Source: Quillaja saponaria
Lineage: Eukaryota; Streptophyta; Magnoliopsida; Fabales; Quillajaceae
Length of the DNA: 64,000 nucleotides
Assembly (NCBI GenBank): GCA_029379385.1
Contig: CM055605.1
Span: forward strand, 7,971,001-8,035,000
Direction: 5' to 3'
Below, piece after piece: positions 24,600 through 49,887 of this stretch. The notes under the pieces are model-generated. The model had not been told where the DNA came from and made no database searches. It saw only the letters and a list, made by a program, of their open reading frames with translations. The position numbers were made by a program, and so were the translations under genes. Every line of letters starts with the position of its first letter. Position 1 is the stretch's first letter.

Positions 24600-24995
24600 T
24601 TAGTTGTTGTTTTGTGAAGTCCCATTTTTTATTTACGTTGGGTATGATCATTTCAGTTTGATGGTTTGGGACTGGAGCCATGAGTAACTGGTGCAGCAAA
24701 TCTCAAATTATGGTTTATAGTAACCGCAATTTGGAAGTAGAGCTAGGACATAGAATTAGGATTTCTCAAGTTATTGTATAAATACTCTTGTATGTGAACA
24801 AAATTGTATTTGTGAGTGAAGAGTGTGAGAGTTTCTGTGAACTATTTTCAAACAATGGTGAAAGTTTAGTAACCCTAATTTAGTGAACTATATAAATTTT
24901 GTGTCTCTTTATTTTTCTGTTAAACTTCATTATTGTGTGAATCATATCCAAACAAATTTACACTCATGCATCACTAAATTTGGGATCAAACTCCG
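24600..24995 (+). mobile_element. Possible Copia-type LTR remnant
   Basis: The segment contains a TATA-like TGTATAAATACTC (about 24776), then a GTGAGTGAAGAGTGTGAGAG leader-like stretch. It ends near TTTGGGATCAAACTCC, which resembles a decayed methionine-tRNA primer-binding site (TGGTATCAGAGC). No gag-pol coding follows and no second LTR was found. Hence at most a solo or truncated LTR. Confidence 0.3.
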
Positions 24996-25340
24996 TCTTC
25001 TACGGATATATAGCTATCTCCTAATCGATTAAGATAGGAAAGAGGTTTGATAAATAATCTTTCTTTCTTAGTTGCATTTTATTTTCGATGTACCCAAAAC
25101 AAAGCAAAAAAAAAAACAAAAGCTTGGAACAATTTGGAGAATCACTAAAAGAATATTTTAGATCCATTTTTGAAGGAAAACAAAAAACAAAATTTGGATC
25201 AATTTTTTGTTGCTTCAGTGACTACATGCTACCCAATGTTTTTTTTTTTCGTGTACGTGTGTGTTCGTGCAGATACGTTGCTATTTATCTATAAGGAAAC
25301 CAACATGCAAGAGAGTGAAATATCTAAGAATAACCATAAG

Positions 25341-25497
25341 GCATGGGTTCAAGTGGTAAAACACGTTAAAGCTCAATGGTTGAGGGGTCTTTGTAATGTC
25401 AGGGGTTTGAACTCGTAAGAAAACACTTGTGGATAAGGACATTGATGAACCCTGAACAAGGTTATGCTCACACCTAAAAAATATAAAAATACTTGTG
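25341..25497 (+). mobile_element. tRNA-derived SINE, copy 1 of a two-copy family
   Basis: Starts near GCATGGGTTCAAGTGGTAAA (box-A-like) and has a box B GGTTTGAACTC at 25404-25414. A 3' body ends in TATAAAAATACTTGT. The same 3' end and body layout recur at about 57725-57862, showing a dispersed family. No target-site duplication was resolved. Confidence 0.55.
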
Positions 25498-27152
25498 GGA
25501 AGCCAAAAATAAAAAAAGTAAGGAAAAAAGAAAAAGTAAGAATAGATTACTAACATTTTCAAATACTGAACGTATATATAATTATTATACAATTTGAATT
25601 GTTGGTATTGAAACATATGATACATAATAGTATAAATTAATACTATTGATCTCTAGCTCTTATATTGTGTATGCATAATAAAATATAAACTATCCTTTGA
25701 AAAGAAGAATGATAAATATACAACTTCATAATTAATATTGTCAAATATATTTTATAGTCTTATATTATTTAATCTTATACGATGTGTCAAGCAAGCCTAT
25801 ATATAATGATTGATGGGAAGGAACTGAGAAATGCAGTTTGTCTCCAAGAGAGATTAAGCTATATAAGATAATTAATTGACTCATAATAGGATTGATGATG
25901 GATTGTTTGAAAGAACATGTTGGAAGTGTGGTATGTTAGCTCACACATAGTAAGAGAGTAAAGCAATTTTCTTTTTCATAGATGATCATTATAATTATAA
26001 TTTACAAATACATTAACATAAATTAGTGCAGACTCGAGCCTGAAACATGGCATATTAAACTTTAAGCTTAGTAAATTCCGTATAATACCCTAATTATAAT
26101 TTAAAGTATAATGCTATATATAGTAATATAGGTAATATAAAAAAAGGAAATAAAATCTCTTAAAATCACTAAGTCATACAATATTAGTAATTTAATCATT
26201 TTTATAATTTGACTTATAGATTCTATATTCTATAGAGATCAAAAGGATACTAGGTATATTTACGCGTAGACATCTCAATTAGTTTTATAATTAATCTTTT
26301 ATCAATTGTCAGTGTAAAAAGTTTTACACTATCTATAAATAGGATTATAATACATTAACCTACTGGAGTGACTTAAGGGTGGTGATGGTATCAAAGACTC
26401 GTGGCGTTTTCCTATATTGACGGTATAAAAACTATTTACACGTACAATGTATCAAATATATATTAATTTTTTACAATTTATTTTTTAATCAACTATAGAA
26501 TGTTTAGCTACTTTAGCCAAATTTGTAAAGCGTTTATATGTTAAGCAACTTATTAATTAAAAGTCTCAACTCTAGACCAACTAAAATAGAATTAGGTAGA
26601 ATTGGTTGCCCTTGAATCCGGCCCCGGATGCCAATTGGATCGATTGACCCACTGGGTCGGTTGGGTAAGGTATTTGAATCCAAATAGAGCGTATGCATCA
26701 TATGTGGATCATATACAATTAGATTCTTTTAGATCGGATCGAGTAAAGATCAATTTTAACTACTTTGAATTCTAAAGAGATTAAATCACCTCTGATCGAA
26801 TTTTGATCCAAACTAATAATTGATTGCCATATCTAACTCCCTTTCGTTAATCTAGCAAATTGTAATATTTCTTGGAGTACTGGGTCAATCTTTTTCTTAA
26901 GTAGCTGGTGGTAGTTCTACTTGTAAAAGGTTGAGAAAAAGAACCTGGGAGAAAATGCAAAGCGTATCTATCTATAGCTAGCCTACATATGCATAAATCT
27001 TTTACCATATATTTAAGCTTCCAAGTTAGGTTGTTCATCTGTGAAACTTTTTTCTTATATGAATGAGAGAATTAAACATCATATGTATCAAAATAATAAG
27101 AAATTAAGAAGGTTAAAAGAACTCTCCTTAATTCAATATAATGTCTACCTCT

Positions 27153-27168
27153 TATACATATATATATA
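27153..27168 (+). promoter_or_regulatory. TATA element of GH1 copy 1
   Basis: TATACATATATATATA lies about 52-67 bases before the ATG at 27220, the usual spacing for a short plant leader. Confidence 0.45.
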
Positions 27169-27219
27169 GGTGAAATCAATGTTTTAGGAGCAAGTCTCAA
27201 AGAATCCAAAAAACAAACC

Positions 27220-30354
<3,135 letters not shown>

Positions 30355-30660
30355 CATGTACAAATCCCACAAAAATGTACTCATCCATATCTAGTTTATT
30401 TTATTAATTGCATCATATTCTGTTTGATTCGCGAATAAATACAAAATGACATTAAAAATATCTTATTCACATTGACTTCGGATGATTCTAGAAAATTTGA
30501 AGTAGGTATGATATTAAACCGATCTGGTCGATTATCATAGTACAAACACATATTATAAAAGAGAGACATCACATGTTTTTTTAACAAGACAGAAGATACC
30601 TACCGGAACGAAACATATAGATGAGCAAAACATTGATAAGCTTCAAAAACAACTCACCTT

Positions 30661-32019
30661 TTAGAGTTTAGATTTGCAAAATTGGCCTATATCTCCATAG
30701 AAGAACTTCTTGAAAGCTTCCATATGTTGTGTCTGCAAACGTAAAGTTATAACAATAGATCCATCACCAGCAGGGCCTGGCATGATGAATGACCTTCCAT
30801 CAACATTAATAAAAGTTCCTAGACCAACATAAACTGGTTTTCCCCACCCAAAATCAACATCATACACAGGTAATGAAGTTGCACAACCAATATTAAGATT
30901 AGGATTTCCATAGTAATATCCTGTAGGACTCCCAACCCTAAGAGAATCCATACCTTGTCTCTGAATTTTCACAAAATCAATCACTGATCTAATATATTCA
31001 TCTGTCAAAATTTGTATAGATTCTCTTACTTTCTGAGCAGTATAGCTCAAAGGGTGTGTCAAAATTTCACCAAACAAGCATGTGGGTGTGAGTGTATGTA
31101 AAATTGCGTTCCCGAAATAGTTTAAAGGAATCTGTGGCTTGAGTTTCCTGCGGATATCAACCACACTTAGAATTGTTGTTGGTTGATTTGTATGACCCTG
31201 GCGAGCCTTGCATGCACACCTCCACATATGAGCAGCAATTGCTTCATATGTGCTCTTTGTCTCTGCTTCCTTCTGTAGATTCTCAATTTGCTCTTTTGAA
31301 ACTCGTAAAACAGAGACACTAATTGACTGCTCTTGCTCTGTTTTTGTGGTGGCAGAGCAATTTAACAAAACTGGTGGTGCCTTAAATTCTCGATGATCGA
31401 AACGTGGTAGACTGTGACAAGTTGAATTTAAAAATGTTCGATCATGTAAAGGTTGCATAGTTTCACCATGGACTTGACAATTGTCTTCTTCTCGAACCAG
31501 TTTAGTCCAGGCATTGAAGAACATCAACTGAGCCCAACCATCACATACAGTGTGAGAAAAGGCTATGCCAAAACAAACACCACCACATCTGAATTTTGTT
31601 AGCTGCACCAATAGCAAAGGCCATTCCTCTAGTGGGATTTTGTTGTAATCAATAGAGGGTATGAAATCTTTGACAACCTCAGTTGGTTCAAAATCTATGT
31701 AGTCATCAACCACTTTGGTTTCATTACTTTTAGCTTCAACAAATTCAACTCCATGACCATTGCAATCAAGCTCAAATCGGCCATCGATACGGCTTAATCT
31801 GCCGGCTAATGGGTAGTATGGGACTAAAATCTTGCTTAAGGAATCTTTTAGTTTCTGGGTTAAATCAGAAAAGGTACCAGCAGGGTTTGATTTGAAAAAA
31901 AAGAGCAGAGGAGGAACATGTTTCATACCTGGTATTTGGTCAAGTTCAGATAAGTTCATAAGGCCATTGGGAGTAGGCTCACTTGGTATGATTATGCAAG
32001 AAGAAATGATGCTCACCAT
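30661..32019 (-). CDS. BAHD acyltransferase, hydroxycinnamoyltransferase/SHT-like (452 aa)
   Basis: Transfers an acyl group from acyl-CoA to a hydroxyl or amine of a specialised metabolite, in the cytosol. Single exon. An in-frame upstream start exists at 32127, but the extra 36 residues are Lys/Asn-rich low complexity; the ATG at 32019 gives the family start MVSIISSCIIIPSEPTPNG. The catalytic HTVCD is at residues 156-160 and the structural DFGWG at 389-393; both are intact. Length is normal for the family (430-460). The intronless structure and N-terminal PSEPTPNG resemble spermidine hydroxycinnamoyltransferases. Related BAHDs also acylate triterpenes and sugars, so the acceptor cannot be told. 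It is divergent from GH1 copy 1 and sits inside the GH1 array. Confidence 0.9.
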   Translation of the reverse strand: MVSIISSCIIIPSEPTPNGLMNLSELDQIPGMKHVPPLLFFFKSNPAGTFSDLTQKLKDSLSKILVPYYPLAGRLSRIDGRFELDCNGHGVEFVEAKSNETKVVDDYIDFEPTEVVKDFIPSIDYNKIPLEEWPLLLVQLTKFRCGGVCFGIAFSHTVCDGWAQLMFFNAWTKLVREEDNCQVHGETMQPLHDRTFLNSTCHSLPRFDHREFKAPPVLLNCSATTKTEQEQSISVSVLRVSKEQIENLQKEAETKSTYEAIAAHMWRCACKARQGHTNQPTTILSVVDIRRKLKPQIPLNYFGNAILHTLTPTCLFGEILTHPLSYTAQKVRESIQILTDEYIRSVIDFVKIQRQGMDSLRVGSPTGYYYGNPNLNIGCATSLPVYDVDFGWGKPVYVGLGTFINVDGRSFIMPGPAGDGSIVITLRLQTQHMEAFKKFFYGDIGQFCKSKL

Positions 32020-32104
32020 TTTTACAGTTTTCTGGGTTTGGAATTGTAATTTGTTGAATAGTTGTGAATTGTGATGCTTTTTTTTGTTTGTTTTTTTTTT
32101 CTTG

Positions 32105-32112
32105 TTTTTATA
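32105..32112 (-). promoter_or_regulatory. TATA box of the BAHD gene
   Basis: TATAAAAA on the minus strand, about 90 bases upstream of the chosen ATG at 32019. It lies inside the alternative longer reading frame, which supports the shorter start. Confidence 0.5.
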
Positions 32113-32127
32113 ATACTGGACCAACAA

Positions 32128-34510
32128 GGCGACAAAGCATGAGTCACGAACACGATATTAAATCATTTTACTGTGCACTCTTTTTTTATTTATTTATTTT
32201 TTTAATAATACTAGGAGAGATCCGTGAAGACAATGTTTAATAATACTGGACCATTAATTTGGAATAGTCTATATTTTCATTGAATTTTTGTAATCATTTT
32301 CTTTTATTTAGCTCAAGAAATGATTATATTCAAACCAAATCAATTGAAAATAAGTAATCACTACTATATATATACATATCACAATCAAGAACGAAGTCAA
32401 AAATTTTACATAGACAGGTCAACATTATATTAATATTTTCGTTAAAAATTACAACTCAATTTATAATAAATAAATTATTTTAATATCACCAAGAGTTTAC
32501 CTCAATCAATTGGTACATGTTCCTCTATTATCACCTAGTGTTTCTGTATTTTTAAAATCTATACAGATACAAGTATGATTAAACATTTATTTAATTAAGG
32601 TAATAATAAAACTACATTATTCAACAACTAAAAATTAAATTAATCATTATTCTTAAAATAATAATATGATTTAAAAATAAAAATTAAAGAAAAATACTAA
32701 TACATTCTCTTTTTTACAAGAATAACTTCATATTTAAAAAATATATTAATATTTTACAAACATTGTTTAATTTTTCTAATTTCACCATAATTTTAGGAAT
32801 GATTAAAAATTCAATTATAATAATACATTTATCATTTTACTTTGTTATAATTTATGCCATCATAGATGTGCGGATCCTTATAATGATACAAGGAGACACA
32901 ATCTACAACTTTCATCACTTATAAAATTTGGATCTAAATATTAAAAATATACAATATATTGCTTCATCACATGCAGGGATTTAAATAATAAGAAAAAAAA
33001 AATACTTAACTTTCATGATCTGACATTACACTAATAAATAAAATATTTTTATATACTGAGTAATCATGTAGTAGTTTTAAAAGTAAAACAAATAAATTAT
33101 TGAGCATGATAGACTGATAGTGTTTTTAGTGTACTATGGAATTTATTTTTTTCCAAAGAAAGATAAAAAATATAAAACAAAAAAACATAATAATTTAATT
33201 TATTTATTTATATTTTTAATTATTTAGTGCTAACTTTGGAAAGATAACATTTAGAAATAAAATGTTATAATTTAACCCGTTGATTTATTTTAATGGTTAG
33301 CATTAGCACATCTTATCCTTTAAATTAATTTCACTTTAGAGAATTCTGATCCAACTTTCATCACCTATAAAAATAACAATCTAAATAAAAAACAATAATA
33401 TGTATATGCATTCATCTAGAATCAAGTGAAGGAGAAACTTTCATTAATCATATTTATATTATATGAATTCTCAATTAATATTTTGACATATGTGTAATTT
33501 TTTGCTCTAACCAGTTTCATTTTAACTAGTTCAACTAAGATTTTTTATATTATATATTTATAACAGGGATATTTCTTAATTAGTACATGAAATTGAGTAA
33601 AGCCACATGTGATTGGACCACGAATAGCGCAAAATTAAAGCTACAACAGCTCAAACAAAAACGCCAGATTAGTGTGTCCAACTCGAAAAATCCAGCCCCA
33701 ATGACAAGCCCAAAACCATTGAGATCCTTGTAGTTAATTTTTAAAAAAATAATAGTTTAGTCTAGCTAGTCCGAATTGAGACAGCCCCATATCACATTCA
33801 CTTTCCCAAAAGGTGTAATTAGATGCTCACCAATTTAGGATTACTAGTTTCAAATTCAAGTATTATCATAGCGCGAGTGAACGAATGTATCACTGAAGTT
33901 ACTCATTATTAAAAATTGAAAATACTTCGAAAGAGGGATTTTGCAATATGTCAATTACAATCCTTGCATTTGATGACTTATTTTAGTGGTTAACCCAAGC
34001 TCGAAAGCTACCTAGCTAACTTTATTTGATCACCTATGATACTATGATTGATGGTTTTTGTGCTTCTTGAGTGATTCGTTGTCACTTTCTTACCTCTAAG
34101 ATTCCATTTCTTTGTGGTCGTTACTGAATTAAAAAACAAAACAAAATAGGGTAAAAATTATTAGTGGACTAGAAGAGTTCGTACTTTGTATTAATTCATG
34201 CATACATTTAATTTGATAAGAATGATTGATAAGACATTTCACAAATTACATAAATTACTCAAATCTCTTTTGTATTTCATAAAATTACATTGATTATACT
34301 TTCTATTTCCAACAAACCATTGTGAAATAATCATATTTGTTTGTCTAAAAAATAATTAATTATAATATATAAATACTGCATAAGTAAAAAAAATCTGTAT
34401 CTTTGAAAAAAATTGAGAGATAGTATTCATATAAAATCAACCATATATATATATATATATATATATATACACTGGTGTTTCTAGTTGAGTGCAAAGGAAT
34501 TATTAGGCCG
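32128..34510. other. AT-rich spacer
   Basis: No coding region supported. A (TA)n microsatellite occupies about 34444-34468, just before the small gene at 34517. A TAATACTGGACC word is present both near 32110 and near 32240, suggesting a small local duplication in the BAHD promoter. Nothing else is recognisable. Confidence 0.55.
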
Positions 34511-34516
34511 GCAGCT

Positions 34517-34832
34517 ATGGGGGATCAATTTCCTAATTCCCTCGTGTTCTGCCTCATAACTCTAAGCATATTTTTGGTGGATACCTTTAAATCTTCAGCT
34601 AGTTCAGATGCTTACCTGCAGGTTTGTTTTCTTATTCTTTTTTCTTGCCAAATTTCAGATTGATAAGATTTATAATATAATTACTTGTTTTCTCTCAAAA
34701 TTCTTCAGTCAGAAACAGATGGCAGAAGATCAGGCTTCACAGGGCAACATCCAGGTCCCATGCTCTACCTTTAGTTTAGTTCTGCTAATTATGGCTTTCT
34801 CTGTTTGGATATTGAGAAAATTAATTAATTGA
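34517..34832 (+). CDS. Possible two-exon small secreted/membrane protein (74 aa)
   Basis: Not a recognised family. Exon 1 at 34517-34621 encodes 35 residues with a signal-peptide-like core (SLVFCLITLSIFLVD). Exon 2 at 34713-34832 encodes 39 residues ending in a hydrophobic stretch with a basic end (FSLVLLIMAFSVWILRKLIN). The GT-AG intron keeps phase. The middle is short and polar (QKQMAEDQASQGNIQ). A signal peptide plus C-terminal hydrophobic tail is the layout of small membrane or GPI-type peptides. An alternative is that it is the displaced leader exon of the GH1 copy 2 gene, but its phase-0 donor fits neither acceptor available there. Could also be chance. Confidence 0.3.
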
Positions 34833-34967
34833 TCAAGAGATAGTTTGAGATCTGAGGATTGGTTGAAGGAAATTAATTAGGCAATAATGGTGTCAGGGTG
34901 GGCATGTAGCACTCGTTTAATTAATTGTATTTTATTCGAAATCTTGTATTTGACTTTTAATTAATTA

Positions 34968-38279
<3,312 letters not shown>

Positions 38280-39161
38280 AAGAAATGAAAATTTTAACTA
38301 TGGAAGAATTCCATTATTTAATTTGTGGATGGGCCTGAATGTATGTATATGTACCACTTATTTTAACTTTTCATTCAATCCGTTAAGTTAGTCGTATATA
38401 ACAATATTTCTAAATTGAGCTGTATAAAAAATTAAAAAATATTTGAATAATTTAGTGAAAAAGTGCAAGTGAGATATAGAAAAATTTATTTGATTTTAAT
38501 TTTCTAAAAATATATTGAGTATTAAAAATTATAAAATGATTATTTGACAAATATTATGATTATATTTATTTAAATAAAATAATTATTAAAATTCGTTTGA
38601 GTTTCTATTATTTTCTATATGAATTTTTTTTTTTTTAACTTCAGCTTAGACTCTAAAAGTTTAAAAATATTTTTCTATAAAGCTTAAAAGATAAAATATT
38701 TATTACTAAATAATTTTGTAGAAAAAATTTGAACTCAAAAGTTGTTTTAAAATCTAAACCAAACAAGGGAATTCTCTCGTTTGGAAAAGAAAGAAAATAG
38801 AATTTAGAGATTGAAGGGAGTGAAAAACAATTGTCCTAGAAAACTACACAATCTTTTTTTATCACCTAAATGTCTGACTTGTAACACAAGAAAAAAAGAA
38901 AACAAACAACGATGAAGCCGGCCAGGCATCCTTCAATTTGGTGGACTGTTGCCCTAGTTTTTGAAATCTATAGCCGTCTAGCCGTCTAGTTGGTAGAGGA
39001 CGTGCATAAAGGAACATAAATAACAAAAGTCCAAGTGACATTATCTATATGGGGCATCCTTAAACATAATCAAGAATAGCTTAAGTACGATAATGCCCTT
39101 TAAGAATTAATTAACAAACATTAACATTAAATTGATTTTGTCTTTGTCATCCTAGCTAGCT

Positions 39162-39173
39162 GTATATATAAAT
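39162..39173 (+). promoter_or_regulatory. TATA element of GH1 copy 3
   Basis: GTATATATAAAT about 60-70 bases before the ATG at 39234, preceded by TAGCTAGCT. The same core promoter is preserved before copy 4. Confidence 0.5.
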
Positions 39174-39233
39174 TAAAGGCTAAGTTTATGAGCAAATTAA
39201 TCCAATATTAATTGTAGCAACTAGCGAGCAAGC

Positions 39234-43129
<3,896 letters not shown>

Positions 43130-43830
43130 CAAAAATGTTCTGACTTCAATAAATTAAATGGTATATTTTTTATTTTGATTATAAGAATGGTATATGTAAT
43201 TTCGTCAATAATATTATTTTTAAGACAAAATTAATTGTACAATTACTTTTGCAATAATATTAAAAATAAATTGAAAAATGACACTTCATGAACTTTTCGT
43301 TTTTAGGTTTATAAGGTTTTACATGACAAGCAATAAAATATTTTAAGTTATATTAACAATTTTCTTTTATAAATTGATCGTAAAAATATTTTTATGAGAA
43401 TATTGCTTAACCAATGATACTTTAGACATGATAAATGTCATTTTAATTAAATTTTAAATATGAAAACTCCGCATTAATTGGAATTTTTTTTAGGGGACAT
43501 CTAGGTTACTAGTTTTAAGCATTAACTTTTGTTTTTTGTTTTATTTTCTGATGTACCAAAAAACTAGAATACAAGTATCCAAAAAAAAAAAAACTAAACT
43601 TGTATAACAGGAGTTGGGCCTGGCCTCAAAACTCCAGCCCAAGATTAGGAAACTGAAATAATGTAAAACATTTCAACACGGGCTTCGTTTGCTATTTCCA
43701 ATAACATTTTCTTAGGCTTGGTCCACCAGCGTTGCTGTCTAAAAAGTGTAAAAGTCCAGCCCATATAGTCTTATTTCCCTCTTCTTTTATTACTTTCAAC
43801 TTTCAAGCTTCCTTAAATAAAACTAGGCTA

Positions 43831-45139
43831 ATTTACATCTTTGTCCCTATAATTTCACTTTAATTCTAACTAAAATTATACTAATTAGGTCTATGTCATC
43901 ACTTTGCTTCACTAGTAACGTGAAATAATGGTTGATGACATGATTAATGATTTATTACCTGACAAAGTCATGTAGATTAATAAATATAATGTAGTTTTAA
44001 TATATTTTTTTTTAAAAGTTCAAATTTTTTGTTAAAAAATATTTATAAATGAAAAAAAAAAAGAAAAACTCATTCTCTCTCCATTTTTCCTTTACTCATT
44101 TTCAACCATAGAATATTCCCTTCTTTTCCATTCCATTCAATCTCCACTGCTCTTTCCTTTTCTGCCCGTTGCATACATATTCTTCCATTGTTAGGGTTCA
44201 AAGCAAAATAAGACCAAAAAATACTATGTCGGGTCCGCAAAGGACTTTGATTTCCCAGAAAAGTGATTGGACAATCCACTCTTGCATCCCAAAACCTAAT
44301 TTTAGAATTCCCAAAATCAAAATCATATAAAATTACTAAATTTTGACCAAAACGCTTCAACATAAAGAAGTAAAAAATAACTGAAATGAATTTTTCAATC
44401 CTCCTATGTACTACTTGCTCTGCACCTCCTATTCCTCCTCCACAACGTCTGCTCCTCCTCTAGATGATGACACGTCGTCACTGTCACCTGGAACTCCAAT
44501 CAATGATGAACTCTCCGATGACTCCTCAACTGGAAACTTGAACTGCTCACCAATCCCACATTTTATCAATCTGGCATCCGATACACCAAAAAACTGACAG
44601 GTTTGCCCTAAGACATTCTCATCCTTTACTAGACTTGGGTGGTCTCTTCCATACACCAGTGGAGGCGACGTCGAAACGTCGATGAAGAAGGTGGGACCCA
44701 CCAAAACCTTCTTTTAAAAAAAATATTTGTTATCAATATAGAGAGACCAAACAAACCATTTTCAGCTCAAAGGGAGCAAAAAAAAAAAAAAAAAAAGGAT
44801 AAAGAAACAATGGATCAAGCCTTAAATGTTTGACAAGGGAAAGTTAAAGAGGAAGAAGAACTTTTGAGTTCTATTAATTTAATTTAATTATTTAAGATTA
44901 TTTTGAATATTTTAAGTCTTTATATATATACATGTATATTTATTTTTTTTTATAAAAATTTACTTACCAATTTATTATTTGTCAATTAACCATTTTATTA
45001 GCTACATAATTTATTATCTACTTTCATCTGACCGTCACCTTCCGTCCAATCACATCACCTTTGTTTAAGTAAATTTAGACAGAATGTGACATCATGAATC
45101 TAATTGAAGTAAATTTATAATTTTAGGGACTCAATTTTT
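43831..45139. other. Spacer between duplication units
   Basis: Separates units A and B. It contains a GC-richer, coding-like minus-strand stretch (44429-44704, listed separately) and an A run near 44780. No other feature seen. Confidence 0.5.
44429..44704 (-). other. Unrecognised coding-like fragment (91-codon open frame)
   Basis: The frame reads as ordinary protein, with segments such as STSPPLVYGRDHPSLVKDEN and an acidic Ser-rich end (PVEESSESSSLIGVPGDSDD). Its base composition is richer in GC than its surroundings. I do not recognise the family. It may be a captured gene fragment inserted between the duplication units, or the last exon of an unrecognised gene. Confidence 0.25.
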
Positions 45140-45275
45140 AGTGAACAGAAGGTTACACTCTTCATTTTGGAGTTGTTTATTTGAATTTTGAAGACGAACT
45201 GAAAAGATATATCTAAAAGATTTTGTTAAGTGGCTTCATATATTTCTCAGTCAAGAAATTGAGTATGAATCAAAG
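45140..45275 (+). pseudogene. Truncated GH1 last-exon remnant
   Basis: Matches the final exon of GH1 copy 2 from GAAGGTTACACT onward (EGYT..FGVVYV..DG LKRY), through to the AAGAAATTGAGT end and the shared 3' flank. It carries in-frame breaks (a TGA after GTTTATT, and an extra base near AGATATATCTAAA). No upstream exons are present: it is the left edge of duplication unit B. Confidence 0.8.
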
Positions 45276-46324
45276 AAATGAAAATTTTAACTAATTGAAG
45301 AATTCCATTATTTAATTTGTGGTGGGTCTGAATTTATATATGTACAACTTATTTTAACATTCCATTCTCTTGTTTAAAAAAAAACAAAAAAAACAAAAAA
45401 AAACAGAAATTAAGAAATTAAAGGGAGTAAAAAACAATTGTCATAAAAACTACATAATCTTTTGACAGCATTATGAGATTAAGTATTAGGATCTTGTTAG
45501 GGTTGAATTTGAATTTACAGGATGTGTTATCTACGTGGCTCTAAAAGTCTAACTTGTAACACAAGGAGAGGAGCAATCATGGGGATCTAAAATGTTAAAA
45601 TCAGATTGACCATGTTGAGTTGTTCTCACATGGCTCAAAGGGTCTAACTTGCAAGATAAGAAAATAATATTGGACCTAGAAGCCAAAATCAGTGAGATTA
45701 TATATTAAAAAAAAATAATAAGTAAATAGCATATAATAAATTAAGGGGGATTGAGAGAGAAAACAGTATATCTTTAATTACCTTTGAGGTTTATCCCTAT
45801 TATATAAAATATGGTGATCAATACAAATATTTCATGCATTATAATAATAAATGAGATAATTATAAAATAAGTTACGTGTAGCATGCGTTACAGTAATAAA
45901 TGAGATAATCATAAAATAAGTTATGTTTTAGAATGAACTATTATGCTTTAACTAAGTTACAATCTCCGCCGTGATTGGATAATACCAGTGGCATCATCAT
46001 GTCTAATTGTAGTTCATGATATGTCAACAACTAATTAACATCCATTTTTTTCTAATTTTTCTATTCGTTTGTGGTTTTATATATAATGGTTTTTGCAGTT
46101 TCAATATCAATGATATATATATATCCCTGATAAATTCATAGAAAATGATTCCTAGGGGACACCATTGATCAGTGTGATTAAATTTAACAATCATTTTATG
46201 GATAATAATTTACACAAATTATTATTAAAACATGTTGAAGCCGGCCAGGCAGACTGCAATTTGGTGGACTGTGGTCTTAGTCTTGGTAATCTATAGCCGT
46301 CTAGCGGTCTACTTGGTAGATGAC

Positions 46325-46370
46325 GTGCATAAAGAACATAACAGAACCGTGCATAAAGAACATAACAGAA
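46325..46370 (+). repeat. Tandem duplication in the copy 4 promoter
   Basis: The word GTGCATAAAGAACATAACAG is present twice back to back (46325 and 46349). Copy 3's promoter has it once (near 39003). The duplication is therefore private to unit B. Confidence 0.8.
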
Positions 46371-46520
46371 GTCCAAGTGACATTATATATACTTACGGGG
46401 TATTCATAAACATAATTAAGAATAGCTTAAGTACGATAATGCCCTTATAGAATAAATTAATAAAAAGGACATTGATGGAATTAACATTAAACTTGTTTTG
46501 TCTTTCTCATCCTAGCTAGC

Positions 46521-46533
46521 TGTATATATAAAT
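46521..46533 (+). promoter_or_regulatory. TATA element of GH1 copy 4
   Basis: TGTATATATAAAT, identical to the copy 3 element, about 70-80 bases before the ATG at 46604. Confidence 0.45.
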
Positions 46534-46603
46534 TAAAGGCAAAGTTTATGAGGTTTAATTAAGAGCAAATCAATCCCAATATTAATTGTTGTAGCAAGCA
46601 AGC

Positions 46604-49887
<3,284 letters not shown>

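Larger units (their letters stand above)
23275..27219. other. Intergenic, repeat-bearing spacer
   Basis: No gene is supported. This roughly 4-kb stretch holds a minus-strand SINE (23881-23972), an LTR-like remnant (about 24600-24995) and a plus-strand SINE (25341-25497). A degenerate GGTCGGTTGGGT-type repeat word lies near 26640-26690. The rest is AT-rich. The final 100 bases are the GH1 copy 1 promoter. Confidence 0.6.

Noticed and set aside
32020..32127. Longer N-terminus for the BAHD enzyme (36 extra residues)
   Set aside because: Lys/Asn low complexity, overlaps the TATA box, and family members start at MVSI-like residues.
34444..34468. TA dinucleotide run as a functional promoter element
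   Set aside because: Plain microsatellite; similar short runs occur throughout the window.
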